The position numbers were made by a program, and so were the translations under genes. Below the pieces are notes generated by a model. It was not told the origin of the DNA. It saw nothing but the letters and a program-made list of their open reading frames with translations, and searched no databases. Below are positions 1 through 7,032 of a DNA stretch of 16,407 nt, one piece after another (position 1 is the stretch's first letter; each line of letters starts with the position of its first letter). The stretch comes from JAZDEL01 sp043820655 (GTDB taxonomy: Archaea > Iainarchaeota > Iainarchaeia > Iainarchaeales > JAZDEL01). The stretch lies in the NCBI GenBank assembly GCA_043820655.1, contig JBDRDO010000042.1, positions 1 to 16,407 on the forward strand, given 5' to 3'.

Positions 1-291
1 AAAACCTGTGCGGGGATTGCACACGCATATGCGGGAACGCTGATTAACAGGTGTGCCGATAATATGCTGCGCACGCGTAAAACACTTGTTGTTTGTGTGC
101 GTGAAACCCCCCTTAGCACGCCCGCGCTCGAGGCGCTGCACAAGATTTCCCTTGCGGGCGGGATTGTTTTCCCCCTTTCCCCAGGGTTTTACCACAAACC
201 CCGGGAACTTAAGGATTTGGAGAATTTTATTGCGGGAAAAGTAATGGATTTAATAGATTTGGACAATAACCTTTACAAGCGCTGGAAATAA
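1..291 (+). CDS. ubiX: UbiX-family flavin prenyltransferase, C-terminal part (5' end outside window)
   Basis: Frame 1 is open from the first base to a TAA at 289-291 and gives the last 96 residues of a UbiX protein. UbiX joins a dimethylallyl group to FMN to make prenylated FMN (prFMN), the cofactor of UbiD decarboxylases. Visible family marks are KTCAGIAHAYAG (1-12 of the fragment), which matches the helix that usually reads KTLAAIAxG, then RETPLS (34-39), the phosphate- and flavin-contacting loop, and PGFYHKP (61-67), equivalent to the PAFYxxP loop with the active-site Tyr. The C-terminus FIAGKVMDLIDLDN ends as family members do. The gene lies 35 bases before a UbiD-family gene on the same strand, its expected partner. 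The ATG at 64 is internal, not the start. The rest of the protein, roughly the first half, lies outside the window. Confidence 0.93.
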   Translation, partial: KTCAGIAHAYAGTLINRCADNMLRTRKTLVVCVRETPLSTPALEALHKISLAGGIVFPLSPGFYHKPRELKDLENFIAGKVMDLIDLDNNLYKRWK

Positions 292-311
292 AGCAAACTC
301 AGGATTGGGAA

Positions 312-317
312 AGGAGG
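312..317 (+). promoter_or_regulatory. Strong Shine-Dalgarno site of the UbiD-family gene
   Basis: AGGAGG ends 9 bases before the ATG at 327. It selects that start over the out-of-frame ATG at 319. Confidence 0.75.
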
Positions 318-326
318 CATGGTAAA

Positions 327-1619
327 ATGGGATTCAGGGAATTTGTTGAAAAGCTTGAGAAAGAGGGCAGGGCTAAAAAAATTAAAAAGCAGGTTTCAAA
401 AAAGTTTGAGGCAGCGGGTTTAATGGCCGCAATGCCTGAACAGCCCTTAATTTTTGAAAAAGTTGAGGGAAGCGAGTTCCGCACCGCGGCAAACTTCTTC
501 AGCACAAAGGATTTGATTGCCGAATATTTTGGAATTAAAACCCCTGAGCTTATTCCCAAAATGATTAATGCGCTTGACAATCGCTCCGAGCCCGAGGTTG
601 TTGACAACGCGCCGTGCAAAGAAATTGAAATGCCCGTGGACCTTGACAAGCTTCCGCTGTTGCACCACTTTGAGGACGAGGGCGGAAATTACGTTACTTC
701 AGGGATTGTTTTCGCGCGGGATAAGGAGCTGGGGATGAACCTTTCATTCCATCGCGCACTGCAGATTGGGAAAAACAAATTTGTTATGCGCATACTTGAC
801 AGGCACCTTAAGGAATTCATTGACCGTGCAGGCGGGAAGCTTGACGCCGCGTTCTGCATAGGCATGTCCCCAAACCTGCTTTTGGCAGGCGCAACTTCGG
901 TTGATTTGGGAATTGATGAATTCGGAATTGCGAATACACTTGAACCTTTGAAAATGACAAGGGCGAAAGGGATTGATGTTATGGTTCCCGCCGAGACCGA
1001 GTTCGTGCTTGAGGGGCGCTTTACAGGGGAAACCGCAATGGAGGGCCCTTTTGTTGACTTGACAGGCACGATGGACGTGCAGAGAGAACAGCCAGTTTTT
1101 GAGGTAACAAAAATAACGCACCGCAAAAATCCTATTTATCATGCCTTGATGTCCTCGTATTACGAGCACAGGCTGTTGATGGGCATGCCAAAGGAGCCGA
1201 CAATATTCAGCGAGGTTGAGAAGGCGGGCGTTAAATGCAAAGATGTTTTTGTAAGTACAGGCGGATGTTCATGGCTGCACGCAATTGTGCAGATTGAGAA
1301 GCGCGCGGAGGAAGACGGAAAGAAGGCAATTGATGCCGCGCTGAAGGGGCATAAATCCTGCAAGCACGTGTTTGTTGTTGACTCGGACATTGACATTTAC
1401 AATCCGCAGGATGTTGAATGGGCAATGTCAACGCGCTTTCAGGCGGACAAGGATTTTGTTATGAAGCCCGGGGAGAAAGGCTCGAGCATAGACCCCAGCG
1501 CAGACCCAAACACAAGGGCAACATGCAAGGCAGGGTTTGACTTAACAAAGCCGCTGGAGGCAAAGGGCAAGAACTTTTCTAAAGTTCCTGTGCCGGAAGT
1601 AGACGCATCAAAATACTGA
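327..1619 (+). CDS. UbiD-family decarboxylase, probable trans-anhydromevalonate 5-phosphate decarboxylase
   Basis: 430 residues, slightly short for the UbiD superfamily and typical of its archaeal branch. UbiD enzymes use prFMN and a metal ion to decarboxylate unsaturated acids. Marks seen: MNLSFHRALQIGKNKFVMR (137-155), the conserved Arg/cofactor-binding strand with R143 in the place of the catalytic Arg; PAETEFVLEG (221-230); and EGPFVDLTG (239-247), the Glu-rich prFMN/metal loop. The archaeal subgroup acts as anhydromevalonate phosphate decarboxylase, making isopentenyl phosphate. That role is inferred here from the adjoining AcnX subunits and isopentenyl phosphate kinase, because sequence alone would not separate it from a quinone-pathway UbiD. 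It follows ubiX and is followed after 16 bases by the AcnX large-subunit gene, so it is part of one operon. All expected catalytic regions appear intact. Confidence 0.9.
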   Translation: MGFREFVEKLEKEGRAKKIKKQVSKKFEAAGLMAAMPEQPLIFEKVEGSEFRTAANFFSTKDLIAEYFGIKTPELIPKMINALDNRSEPEVVDNAPCKEIEMPVDLDKLPLLHHFEDEGGNYVTSGIVFARDKELGMNLSFHRALQIGKNKFVMRILDRHLKEFIDRAGGKLDAAFCIGMSPNLLLAGATSVDLGIDEFGIANTLEPLKMTRAKGIDVMVPAETEFVLEGRFTGETAMEGPFVDLTGTMDVQREQPVFEVTKITHRKNPIYHALMSSYYEHRLLMGMPKEPTIFSEVEKAGVKCKDVFVSTGGCSWLHAIVQIEKRAEEDGKKAIDAALKGHKSCKHVFVVDSDIDIYNPQDVEWAMSTRFQADKDFVMKPGEKGSSIDPSADPNTRATCKAGFDLTKPLEAKGKNFSKVPVPEVDASKY

Positions 1620-1635
1620 CAGGGAGCAGCAAAAA

Positions 1636-2820
1636 ATGGAACTAACACAAGGAGAAAAGGAAATGCTTGAGGGCAGGCATGGCAAAGCCGTAAAGAAAAG
1701 CATGGAAATTTTAAATGCGTTGGGGGAAATTTTCGGCGCTAAAAGAATGGTTCCTGTTGCAAGCGTTCAGGTTGCGGGCGTTTCCTACGATAATCTCGGG
1801 GATGCGGGGCTTGAATTTCTGGATGAAATGGCAAAGGACGGAAAAGTGCGCGTTCTCACAACATTAAACCCTGCGGGAATGGATATGGAAAACTGGGAAG
1901 CATTGGGAATTCCCCCTGAGTTTGCGGAAAAGCAGAAGCTTGTTATCGAGGCTTTTAAAAAAATGGGAATTATTGCAACCTGCACCTGCACCCCCTACCT
2001 TGTCGGTAATTTGCCAAGGTTCGGGGAGAACATTGCTTGGAGCGAGTCAAGTGCCGTCTGCTATGCAAATTCCGTTCTCGGAGCAAGGACAAACCGTGAG
2101 GGCGGGCCCAGTGCTTTGGCTGCGGCACTTACAGGCAAAACCCCCGAATTCGGCCTGCACCTTGATGAAAACAGGCAGGCGCAGGTTAAGGTTGAACTTG
2201 GGACTGAAATTAAAGGTGCATTGGATTTCGGCGCGCTTGGATATGTAATCGGAAATAAAATAAAAAATAAAATTCCGCTTATAATCGGCATTGAAAGCGC
2301 GAGCACTGAGGAACTCAAAAGCCTCAGCGCAAGCATTGCAACTTACGGGGGCACGGCAATGTTCCATATTGAGGGCGTAACCCCTAACAAAACCGAAACC
2401 CCGAGTGAAAGTTTCACAGTCGAACTTAAGGACATTACAGAGGCAAAGGAAAAGATGAATTCCGGGGCAAAGGGGGAGGCGGACATAATCAGCATCGGCT
2501 GCCCGCACGCAAGCATAAACGAGCTTGCGAAACTGGCGGAGCTTCTGGAAGGGAAAAAAGTAAAGGATGGGAAGGAATTCTGGATTTGCACAGCAAGGCA
2601 GACAAAAAAGGCGGCGGACGCCGAGGGTTATACAAAAACAATTGAAGCTTCAGGCGCTAAATTCGCGTGTGATACATGCATGGTTGTTGCTCCCATTAAG
2701 GGCAGGTTCAAGTGCATTGCAACAAATTCAGCGAAAAGCGCGTATTACTGTTCGGGAAGGCACGGGTTTAAGGTCAATCTTGAAAGCATGGAAGACTGCG
2801 TAAAGGAGGCGGTTGAATGA
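1636..2820 (+). CDS. AcnX large subunit, probable phosphomevalonate dehydratase large subunit
   Basis: 394 residues of the AcnX (formerly DUF521) family, a relative of aconitase. In archaea the two-subunit form dehydrates mevalonate 5-phosphate to trans-anhydromevalonate 5-phosphate using an iron-sulfur cluster. Family marks are MVPVASVQVAGVSYDNLGD (38-56), TLNPAGMD (76-83), TCTCTPY (115-121), GARTNREGGPSALAAALTG (149-167), GCPHAS (288-293) and ACDTC (344-348). Candidate cluster ligands are C116, C118, C289, C345 and C348; which of them bind is not provable here. AGGGAG at 1621-1626 precedes the ATG. The small subunit follows after 37 bases, so the two AcnX chains are separate genes as in other archaea rather than fused as in many bacteria. 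The enzyme name rests on the operon as well as the family. Confidence 0.92.
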   Translation: MELTQGEKEMLEGRHGKAVKKSMEILNALGEIFGAKRMVPVASVQVAGVSYDNLGDAGLEFLDEMAKDGKVRVLTTLNPAGMDMENWEALGIPPEFAEKQKLVIEAFKKMGIIATCTCTPYLVGNLPRFGENIAWSESSAVCYANSVLGARTNREGGPSALAAALTGKTPEFGLHLDENRQAQVKVELGTEIKGALDFGALGYVIGNKIKNKIPLIIGIESASTEELKSLSASIATYGGTAMFHIEGVTPNKTETPSESFTVELKDITEAKEKMNSGAKGEADIISIGCPHASINELAKLAELLEGKKVKDGKEFWICTARQTKKAADAEGYTKTIEASGAKFACDTCMVVAPIKGRFKCIATNSAKSAYYCSGRHGFKVNLESMEDCVKEAVE

Positions 2821-2843
2821 GCGGCGGAACCTGCGGAACTGCA

Positions 2844-2850
2844 AGGGAGG
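2844..2850 (+). promoter_or_regulatory. Shine-Dalgarno site deciding the AcnX small-subunit start
   Basis: AGGGAGG ends 7 bases before the ATG at 2858. This favours 2858 over the in-frame ATG at 2813, which would overlap the preceding gene and add 15 residues unlike the family's N-terminus. Confidence 0.7.
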
Positions 2851-2857
2851 GCATGAA

Positions 2858-3253
2858 ATGACCGAACTAAAAGGCAGGAAAATCTGCGGCGGAAAGGCAG
2901 GCGCGGAAGCCATTGTCTCAAAAGATGGGATTTCATTTTATGGGGGAGTTGACCCTGACACAGGTATTGTAATTGAAAAAGGGCATGATTTGGAGGGCAA
3001 GTGCATCGCGGGAAAGGTTTTGGTTTTCCCCGCGGGCAAAGGGAGCACTGTTGGCTCGTATATCCTCTACAGGCTTAAAAAGAACGGCAAGGCACCGGCG
3101 GCAATAATAAACGCGGAGTGCGAAACAATTGTTGCCGTGGGGGCGATAATTTCCGAAATACCGTGCGTGGATAAGATAGATATTGCGAAGATTGTGGATG
3201 GTAAATCCGTCGAGGTTGACGCAGACGCGGCAACGGTTAAAATCGAGGACTGA
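2858..3253 (+). CDS. AcnX small subunit, probable phosphomevalonate dehydratase small subunit
   Basis: 131 residues of the swivelling-domain family (formerly DUF126) that pairs with AcnX-L to complete phosphomevalonate dehydratase. The protein begins with the family's typical KGRKI. It carries ISFYGGVDPDTG (25-36), GHDLEGKCIAGKVLVFP (42-58), the Gly/Ser loop GKGSTVGSYIL (60-70) matching the family's GRGSSTGSYVL substrate loop, and KAPAAIINAECETIVAVGAI (78-97). Length is normal. It stands 37 bases after the large-subunit gene and 6 bases before isopentenyl phosphate kinase. An upstream in-frame ATG at 2813 would lengthen the protein but lacks family similarity and a ribosome-binding site of its own. 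Confidence 0.92.
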   Translation: MTELKGRKICGGKAGAEAIVSKDGISFYGGVDPDTGIVIEKGHDLEGKCIAGKVLVFPAGKGSTVGSYILYRLKKNGKAPAAIINAECETIVAVGAIISEIPCVDKIDIAKIVDGKSVEVDADAATVKIED

Positions 3254-3259
3254 AATAGC

Positions 3260-4063
3260 ATGGACTTCTACATAACCAAATTAGGCGGAAGTGTAATTAC
3301 AAACAAGGAATCAGGCGAAGCCAGCGTGCGCGAGGAAGCAGTTGCACGAATCGCAGACGAGATTAAGCGTGCTTCTACCAAAGCACAATTCAAGCTTGTT
3401 GTTGTTTTGGGCGCGGGGCCTTTCGGGCATGTGCCTGTTGAGAAGTACGGGATTAATAACGGCGTCCGCACAGACGAGCAGAAGAAGGGTTATGAAGAAA
3501 CGCGCAAGTCAATGCGCAGCCTTGCCGGGAAAATTACAGAAATCTTCGCAAGCCAGGGCGTGAATGCAAAGGATGTCCAGGACAGCGCGGGGATAAAACA
3601 AAAAAACAAGGATGTTGTTGAGTTCGAAACTTCACATATTCGGCAAATCCTTGGGCAGGATAATTCCACAATTCCACTCATGTACGGCGACATGGTTCCC
3701 GATTCTGAATTAGGGGCAAGCGTAATAAGCGGGGATGTTATTGTCTCGCACCTTGCAAAAAAATTAAATGCAAAAAAGGTTTTCTTCGGTACGGATGTTG
3801 ACGGAATTTACAGTTCAGACCCTAAAAGCGACAATGGGGCAGAGGCAATAAAAAAAATAACTTCGGAAAATTTCAGTTCAGTCCTGGAAGGGGTTTCAGG
3901 CTCAAGTGCAACAGACGTAACAAGCGGAATGCGCGGCAAGCTTGAAAGCATTCAAAAAAACCTTTCAGGCGTGCACACCGTGGTTTTTAATTTGAATACT
4001 GCCGATAATTTATACAGGCTCCTTAAAGGGGAAACAGGAATAGGGACAGAGGTGTTATTGTAA
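3260..4063 (+). CDS. Isopentenyl phosphate kinase
   Basis: 267 residues of the amino-acid-kinase fold. It phosphorylates isopentenyl phosphate to IPP with ATP. Marks: KLGGSVITNK (7-16), the phosphate-binding Lys/Gly segment; GAGPFGH (51-57), in which H57 is in the place of the His that separates isopentenyl phosphate kinases from other family members; FFGTDVDGIYSSDPK in the nucleotide-binding region; and VTSGMRGKLESI, which matches the family's TGGMxxKI segment with S for the first G. The start is 6 bases after the AcnX small-subunit stop, with GAGG at 3245-3248 as a weak ribosome-binding site. The last base of its TAA is the first base of the next gene's ATG, so translation is probably coupled. 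Its product is the substrate of that next gene. Confidence 0.94.
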   Translation: MDFYITKLGGSVITNKESGEASVREEAVARIADEIKRASTKAQFKLVVVLGAGPFGHVPVEKYGINNGVRTDEQKKGYEETRKSMRSLAGKITEIFASQGVNAKDVQDSAGIKQKNKDVVEFETSHIRQILGQDNSTIPLMYGDMVPDSELGASVISGDVIVSHLAKKLNAKKVFFGTDVDGIYSSDPKSDNGAEAIKKITSENFSSVLEGVSGSSATDVTSGMRGKLESIQKNLSGVHTVVFNLNTADNLYRLLKGETGIGTEVLL

Positions 4064-4617
4064 TGCAAGACGGCGCCCCAAAAGCAAAGGAACCGCCCGC
4101 GGAACACGTTGTCCTTGTTGATGAGAACGACAATGTCCTTGGTTATGAGGATAAAGAAACAGCGCACAACGGCGAGGGCAAACTGCACCGCGCAATCTCA
4201 ATCTTCATTTTCAATGAGAAAGGGGAAATGCTTATCCACAGGCGCGCTGAAGGAAAGCGCCTCTGGGGCGGCTATTGGACGAATTCCTGCTGTTCCCATC
4301 CGAGAAAGGGAGAGGATTATTTACAGGCTGCTGAAAGGCGTTTGCAGGAGGAACTGAAGTTCTCGGCAAAGTTGCGCCCTTTATTTAAGTTCCAATATCA
4401 GGCAAAATTCGAAGACAAAGGCAGTGAAAATGAGTTGGATCAGGTGTTTGCAGGAAGATATGACGGGGAAGTAAACCCGAATCCAGATGAAATCGCGGAG
4501 TTTAAGTTTATTGCGCCCGAAGCCCTTGTTCAGGACATGGCGAAAAACCCCGGCAAATACACCCCATGGTTCAAAAAGGTGCTGAATCAGGTTATCGAGG
4601 CGGAGAAAACAAATTAG
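4063..4617 (+). CDS. idi: Isopentenyl-diphosphate delta-isomerase, type 1 (Nudix fold)
   Basis: 184 residues. It interconverts IPP and DMAPP, giving the primer for prenyl chain growth. The protein is the type 1, metal-dependent enzyme: H35 and H42 in the ETAHNGEGKLH segment; TNSCCSHP (73-80), where C77 takes the place of the catalytic Cys and H79 of a metal ligand; and ENE (122-124) for the catalytic Glu and metal site. The Nudix-like helix is EDYLQAAERRLQEEL. Most archaea use the unrelated flavin-dependent type 2 enzyme, so type 1 is the less common choice. The ATG shares one base with the stop codon of isopentenyl phosphate kinase. The extra Cys (C76) beside the catalytic one is unusual but should not block activity. 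Confidence 0.94.
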   Translation: MQDGAPKAKEPPAEHVVLVDENDNVLGYEDKETAHNGEGKLHRAISIFIFNEKGEMLIHRRAEGKRLWGGYWTNSCCSHPRKGEDYLQAAERRLQEELKFSAKLRPLFKFQYQAKFEDKGSENELDQVFAGRYDGEVNPNPDEIAEFKFIAPEALVQDMAKNPGKYTPWFKKVLNQVIEAEKTN

Positions 4618-4622
4618 GCTGA

Positions 4623-4630
4623 AAGGAGGT
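4623..4630 (+). promoter_or_regulatory. Near-perfect Shine-Dalgarno site of the unknown last gene
   Basis: AAGGAGGT lies 6 bases before the ATG at 4637, the best ribosome-binding site in the operon. It suggests that the final gene is translated independently and well. Confidence 0.75.
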
Positions 4631-4636
4631 AATAAA

Positions 4637-5119
4637 ATGGAAAAACTATCTGATTCGGAAACAGGATGTTGCCCGAGGTTTGATCCCAAACCATGGGACG
4701 GGAAGGAAATAAAGTGGAGCAACAAATTATTCTTAAAGGCCAGAGTAGTGAGTTTTTTCCATATTCCGCTGAACTTTGGCGGGGTTATGGTTAAGAACAT
4801 GGAGGCAATCCAGAAAGCGGGTGCGCTTGCCCCTGAGCCTGTTTTGCTCTCCGATGAAAGTTCAATGTGGGGCTCGGACATTTACATTGCGGTAAGCAAG
4901 GAAGTTCCGGGGGCGGAAATGGCAAAAATATCCGGGACATTCCTTTCAAAAGTTTTTGAGGGGCATTACAAAAATGCAGGCAAGTGGGCCGGGGAAATGG
5001 ATGAATATGTGAAATCAAAGGGAAAGGAAACAAAGAAGATGTACTTTTTCTACACCACCTGCCCCAAATGCGCGGAACATTACGGGAAGAATTACACGGT
5101 TATTCTGGCAAAGGTTTAG
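4637..5119 (+). CDS. Conserved-looking Cys-rich protein of unknown function, last gene of the isoprenoid operon
   Basis: 160 residues. I do not recognise a characterised function. The N-terminus has GCCPRFDPKPWDGKEIKW (10-27), with adjacent C11 and C12. The middle has FFHIPLNFGGVMVKNM (40-55). The C-terminus has YTTCPKCAEHYGKNY (139-153), with a CPKC pair (142-145) and H148. The two Cys pairs at opposite ends could form one metal or redox site, but this is inference. There is no signal peptide or membrane segment, so it is probably cytosolic. I have an impression that related small proteins occur in bacteria and archaea under the uninformative name 'hydrolase', but I cannot confirm it. It begins 19 bases after the isomerase gene with a strong ribosome-binding site, so it is very likely co-transcribed with the isoprenoid genes. 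A role in that pathway is possible, not shown. Its stop overlaps the stop of the convergent dtdA. Confidence 0.85.
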   Translation: MEKLSDSETGCCPRFDPKPWDGKEIKWSNKLFLKARVVSFFHIPLNFGGVMVKNMEAIQKAGALAPEPVLLSDESSMWGSDIYIAVSKEVPGAEMAKISGTFLSKVFEGHYKNAGKWAGEMDEYVKSKGKETKKMYFFYTTCPKCAEHYGKNYTVILAKV

Positions 5120-5967
5120 GTTTTGAGAAGTTTCCTAACTCTCATAACAGGCAAATCCTGCCCATCCAAAATTTCATTAATCCGCGCCTTTTCCTTTCCC
5201 AGTCCTTTCCAATCAACGACAATTTCCTGCACTTTTTCCGTGCCGGCTTCTATTGCCTTGTTCAGCATTTCGGCATCAAAACTCTGCAGGGCATATTCAG
5301 GAACAATATGTGAAAGTGCGTAATTTGTGCGCAAAACAAGCTTTGAAAATTCCTGCGCATAGTGCCCGCCGCCGATTCCTATTGCGATTTTTTGTTCATC
5401 TGAGGGCTCAACAAATGTGTTGTGCATAATTACGTCGGCAATTGCTTTTGCCGCGGTTTCATCCTTCCACTGCCCCTCCGAGGAGCCGAGTTCAATAAAA
5501 ACCGCGGGCTTCTCCAAAAAGGGGCCGTGGTGCGTAACTTCAAGCATTACGTCATACTTTGCAAGCGCGCTTTTGTTTTTTTCTTTTTGCCCCTGCAAAC
5601 CCAGCAAATAATTTTTGAGCATAATTGCGCTTGTGGGGACAAGCGTTTTTTGCTTCCCCCCGAATGAATTATCCCCGCCCCAGTTTCCTATGCCGTGCGC
5701 GGTTAATGTAGGCTTCCCTGATTCCGAGCGGTGCTTTGATGCAAAAATGTAAAAGTCGGTTTCCAATTCATTCAGCGAATCCGCGAATATTTGCTCCTCA
5801 TCAATAAAAACCAACTGCAGGTTTTTGTTTTCCGCGCTTTTGTATATTTTCTTTCCGAGGAATTCTTTCTCCCCTGCGGCAAAACCGTAGCCCTCAACAA
5901 GCCTTTGCGCAATATTCAATCCTGCCAAATCCGTGCCTGAGACTATTATTGAGTGCATTAATAGCAT
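5116..5967 (-). CDS. dtdA: D-aminoacyl-tRNA deacylase, archaeal/plant type (DTD2)
   Basis: 283 residues. It removes D-amino acids (and, in the family, some aldehyde adducts) from tRNA and so proofreads translation. The family is archaeal and plant and unrelated to bacterial DTD. Diagnostic stretches are SKHRSESGKPTLTAHGIGN (77-95), EVTHHGP (143-149), VFIELGSSEGQW (156-167) and GIGGGHY (197-203), all in family order and spacing. The full length is present. Two starts are possible: ATG at 5967 or ATG at 5958, the latter giving MHSIIVSGTD, which looks more like the family N-terminus. Neither has a clear ribosome-binding site. It sits 9-18 bases after the winged-helix regulator gene and is probably translated from the same mRNA. 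Its stop overlaps that of the convergent gene by 4 bases. Confidence 0.94.
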   Translation of the reverse strand: MLLMHSIIVSGTDLAGLNIAQRLVEGYGFAAGEKEFLGKKIYKSAENKNLQLVFIDEEQIFADSLNELETDFYIFASKHRSESGKPTLTAHGIGNWGGDNSFGGKQKTLVPTSAIMLKNYLLGLQGQKEKNKSALAKYDVMLEVTHHGPFLEKPAVFIELGSSEGQWKDETAAKAIADVIMHNTFVEPSDEQKIAIGIGGGHYAQEFSKLVLRTNYALSHIVPEYALQSFDAEMLNKAIEAGTEKVQEIVVDWKGLGKEKARINEILDGQDLPVMRVRKLLKT

Positions 5968-5976
5968 GTACGGGGA

Positions 5977-6450
5977 TTATTTTTTATAACTCTGCCCCAA
6001 TTTTTCAAAAACAGTTTCAATTGCTTCCAGTGAACTGTTAACCTGCTTTGTAACATTGTGGTTAAACCCTGCGCGCAAATCATTCCTTTCCGCGTGCGGC
6101 GCGTGTGCGAATGAATACTTCAGTTTCTTCCTGTTCACTAAGCCCGCATCAAGCATCCTCTTCAGATGATACCGCAATAACTTATCCGAAATTTTCTTCC
6201 CGCCCTCATTAATATACGCATGAATCTCCCTTGAAGTCGGCTCCTTCTCCTGCGCAACCTGCATAATAAAAAGCGCATCCAGAACATCCAGAATTGTGGA
6301 GCGCGATTCCTTCTCGGAAATCAATCCAAACGAAAGCGCAAACCAGCGCAATAACGAGCGCTTTGTCATTGAAACCTCGGGCGGCATGTCCATCGCGCGG
6401 ATTGTATAGGCTCCGCGAATCAATCCAGCTTCCGGCAGTTCAGCAGCCAT
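5977..6450 (-). CDS. Winged-helix DNA-binding protein, probable transcription regulator
   Basis: 157 residues from the ATG at 6450. CCTCC at 6458-6462 (GGAGG on the coding strand, 7 bases away) decides this start; the longer open frame to 6504 adds a Cys/Phe-rich stretch translated from leader DNA. Residues 52-115 read as a winged helix: helix ILDVLDALFIMQVAQ (53-67), turn and helix TSREIHAYI (72-80), recognition helix KISDKLLRYHLKRMLDAGLV (86-105), then a basic wing RKKLKYSFA. The last 30 residues look helical and may dimerise. It is the first gene of a pair with dtdA. Its targets are unknown; autoregulation or control of dtdA is plausible from position only. It resembles archaeal ArsR/MarR-like regulators, but I cannot name a family. 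Confidence 0.8.
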   Translation of the reverse strand: MAAELPEAGLIRGAYTIRAMDMPPEVSMTKRSLLRWFALSFGLISEKESRSTILDVLDALFIMQVAQEKEPTSREIHAYINEGGKKISDKLLRYHLKRMLDAGLVNRKKLKYSFAHAPHAERNDLRAGFNHNVTKQVNSSLEAIETVFEKLGQSYKK

Positions 6451-6469
6451 TTCCCTTCCTCCGCAATTC

Positions 6470-6499
6470 AAAAAACCAAAACAAAAGCAATAAAACAAA
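6470..6499 (-). terminator. T-rich tract, possible archaeal terminator
   Basis: On the minus strand this stretch is runs of T broken by single G, C or A bases, about 50 bases after the stop of the minus-strand gene at 6548-7000. Oligo-T tracts without a hairpin end transcription in archaea. It also lies in the leader of the next gene, so it could instead be a read-through or attenuation element. Confidence 0.35.
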
Positions 6500-6547
6500 T
6501 ACACTTTTTGTCTCGGTAATTAAGTATTGGGGAGGTTGTATTTAAAC

Positions 6548-7000
6548 TTATTGGGGGCGCTTCTCAGCGTCCATTATTTCTTTTGCCTCCCTAATCACGC
6601 GGTGCCCAAACAGAACCAATAGTTTGTTTGATGGAGTATGAATTAACTTAATAATTTCCTTAGCAGTCTTCTGCCTGCCTATTTTTTCATATTGGGGAAT
6701 TATTTTCTCAAATTTACTGACAAAAATGGCATAATGGTTGTCGAGTTTTTCCTTTTGCCCGATTATTTTTCTCGCTTCTTCGGGCGTTTTTGGCCCGCCA
6801 TTTTTATTCAGTTTATCAATGCTTGAAACTAGTTGTTCCATTTCTTCCTTCAGTTTAGCAGATTTACTGCGGGCTGCATTAATATGCGAGATCTGCCTGT
6901 GCCTTAATGCAGTTTTTTCAAGCATTTTTTCGGTTTGTTGTGCTTTGCATCCAGCCATCTTTTTTGGAGTTGGCTTTTTCAGTTTAATCCGCCTTGGCAT
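6548..7000 (-). CDS. Small basic helical protein, function unknown
   Basis: 150 residues, not recognised. The N-terminus MPRRIKLKKPTPKK is strongly basic, which could bind nucleic acid. Residues about 20-100 are rich in Lys, Glu and Gln with little Gly or Pro, and are probably a long helix or coiled coil (AQQTEKMLEKTALRHRQ, KSAKLKEEMEQLVSSIDKL). The C-terminal third, with HTPSNKLLVLFGHRVIREA, may be a small folded part. No membrane segment or signal peptide is present. The ATG at 7000 fits a TATA-like box centred 26 bases upstream. It is transcribed divergently from the gene at 7131 through a region with repeated boxes. The opposite-strand open frame is a shadow. Confidence 0.65.
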   Translation of the reverse strand: MPRRIKLKKPTPKKMAGCKAQQTEKMLEKTALRHRQISHINAARSKSAKLKEEMEQLVSSIDKLNKNGGPKTPEEARKIIGQKEKLDNHYAIFVSKFEKIIPQYEKIGRQKTAKEIIKLIHTPSNKLLVLFGHRVIREAKEIMDAEKRPQ

Positions 7001-7021
7001 TATAACAAAACACCTGAAGAA

Positions 7022-7030
7022 CTATAATAA
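7022..7030 (-). promoter_or_regulatory. TATA-like box for the minus-strand gene at 6548-7000
   Basis: TTATTATAG on the minus strand is centred 26 bases before the ATG at 7000. That spacing fits an archaeal TATA box on a leaderless or nearly leaderless transcript. Confidence 0.5.
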
Positions 7031-7032
7031 TC

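Noticed and set aside
5977..6504. Longer start of the winged-helix protein at 6504
   Set aside because: The extra 18 residues are Cys/Phe-rich and come from the T-rich leader; a strong GGAGG site supports the ATG at 6450.
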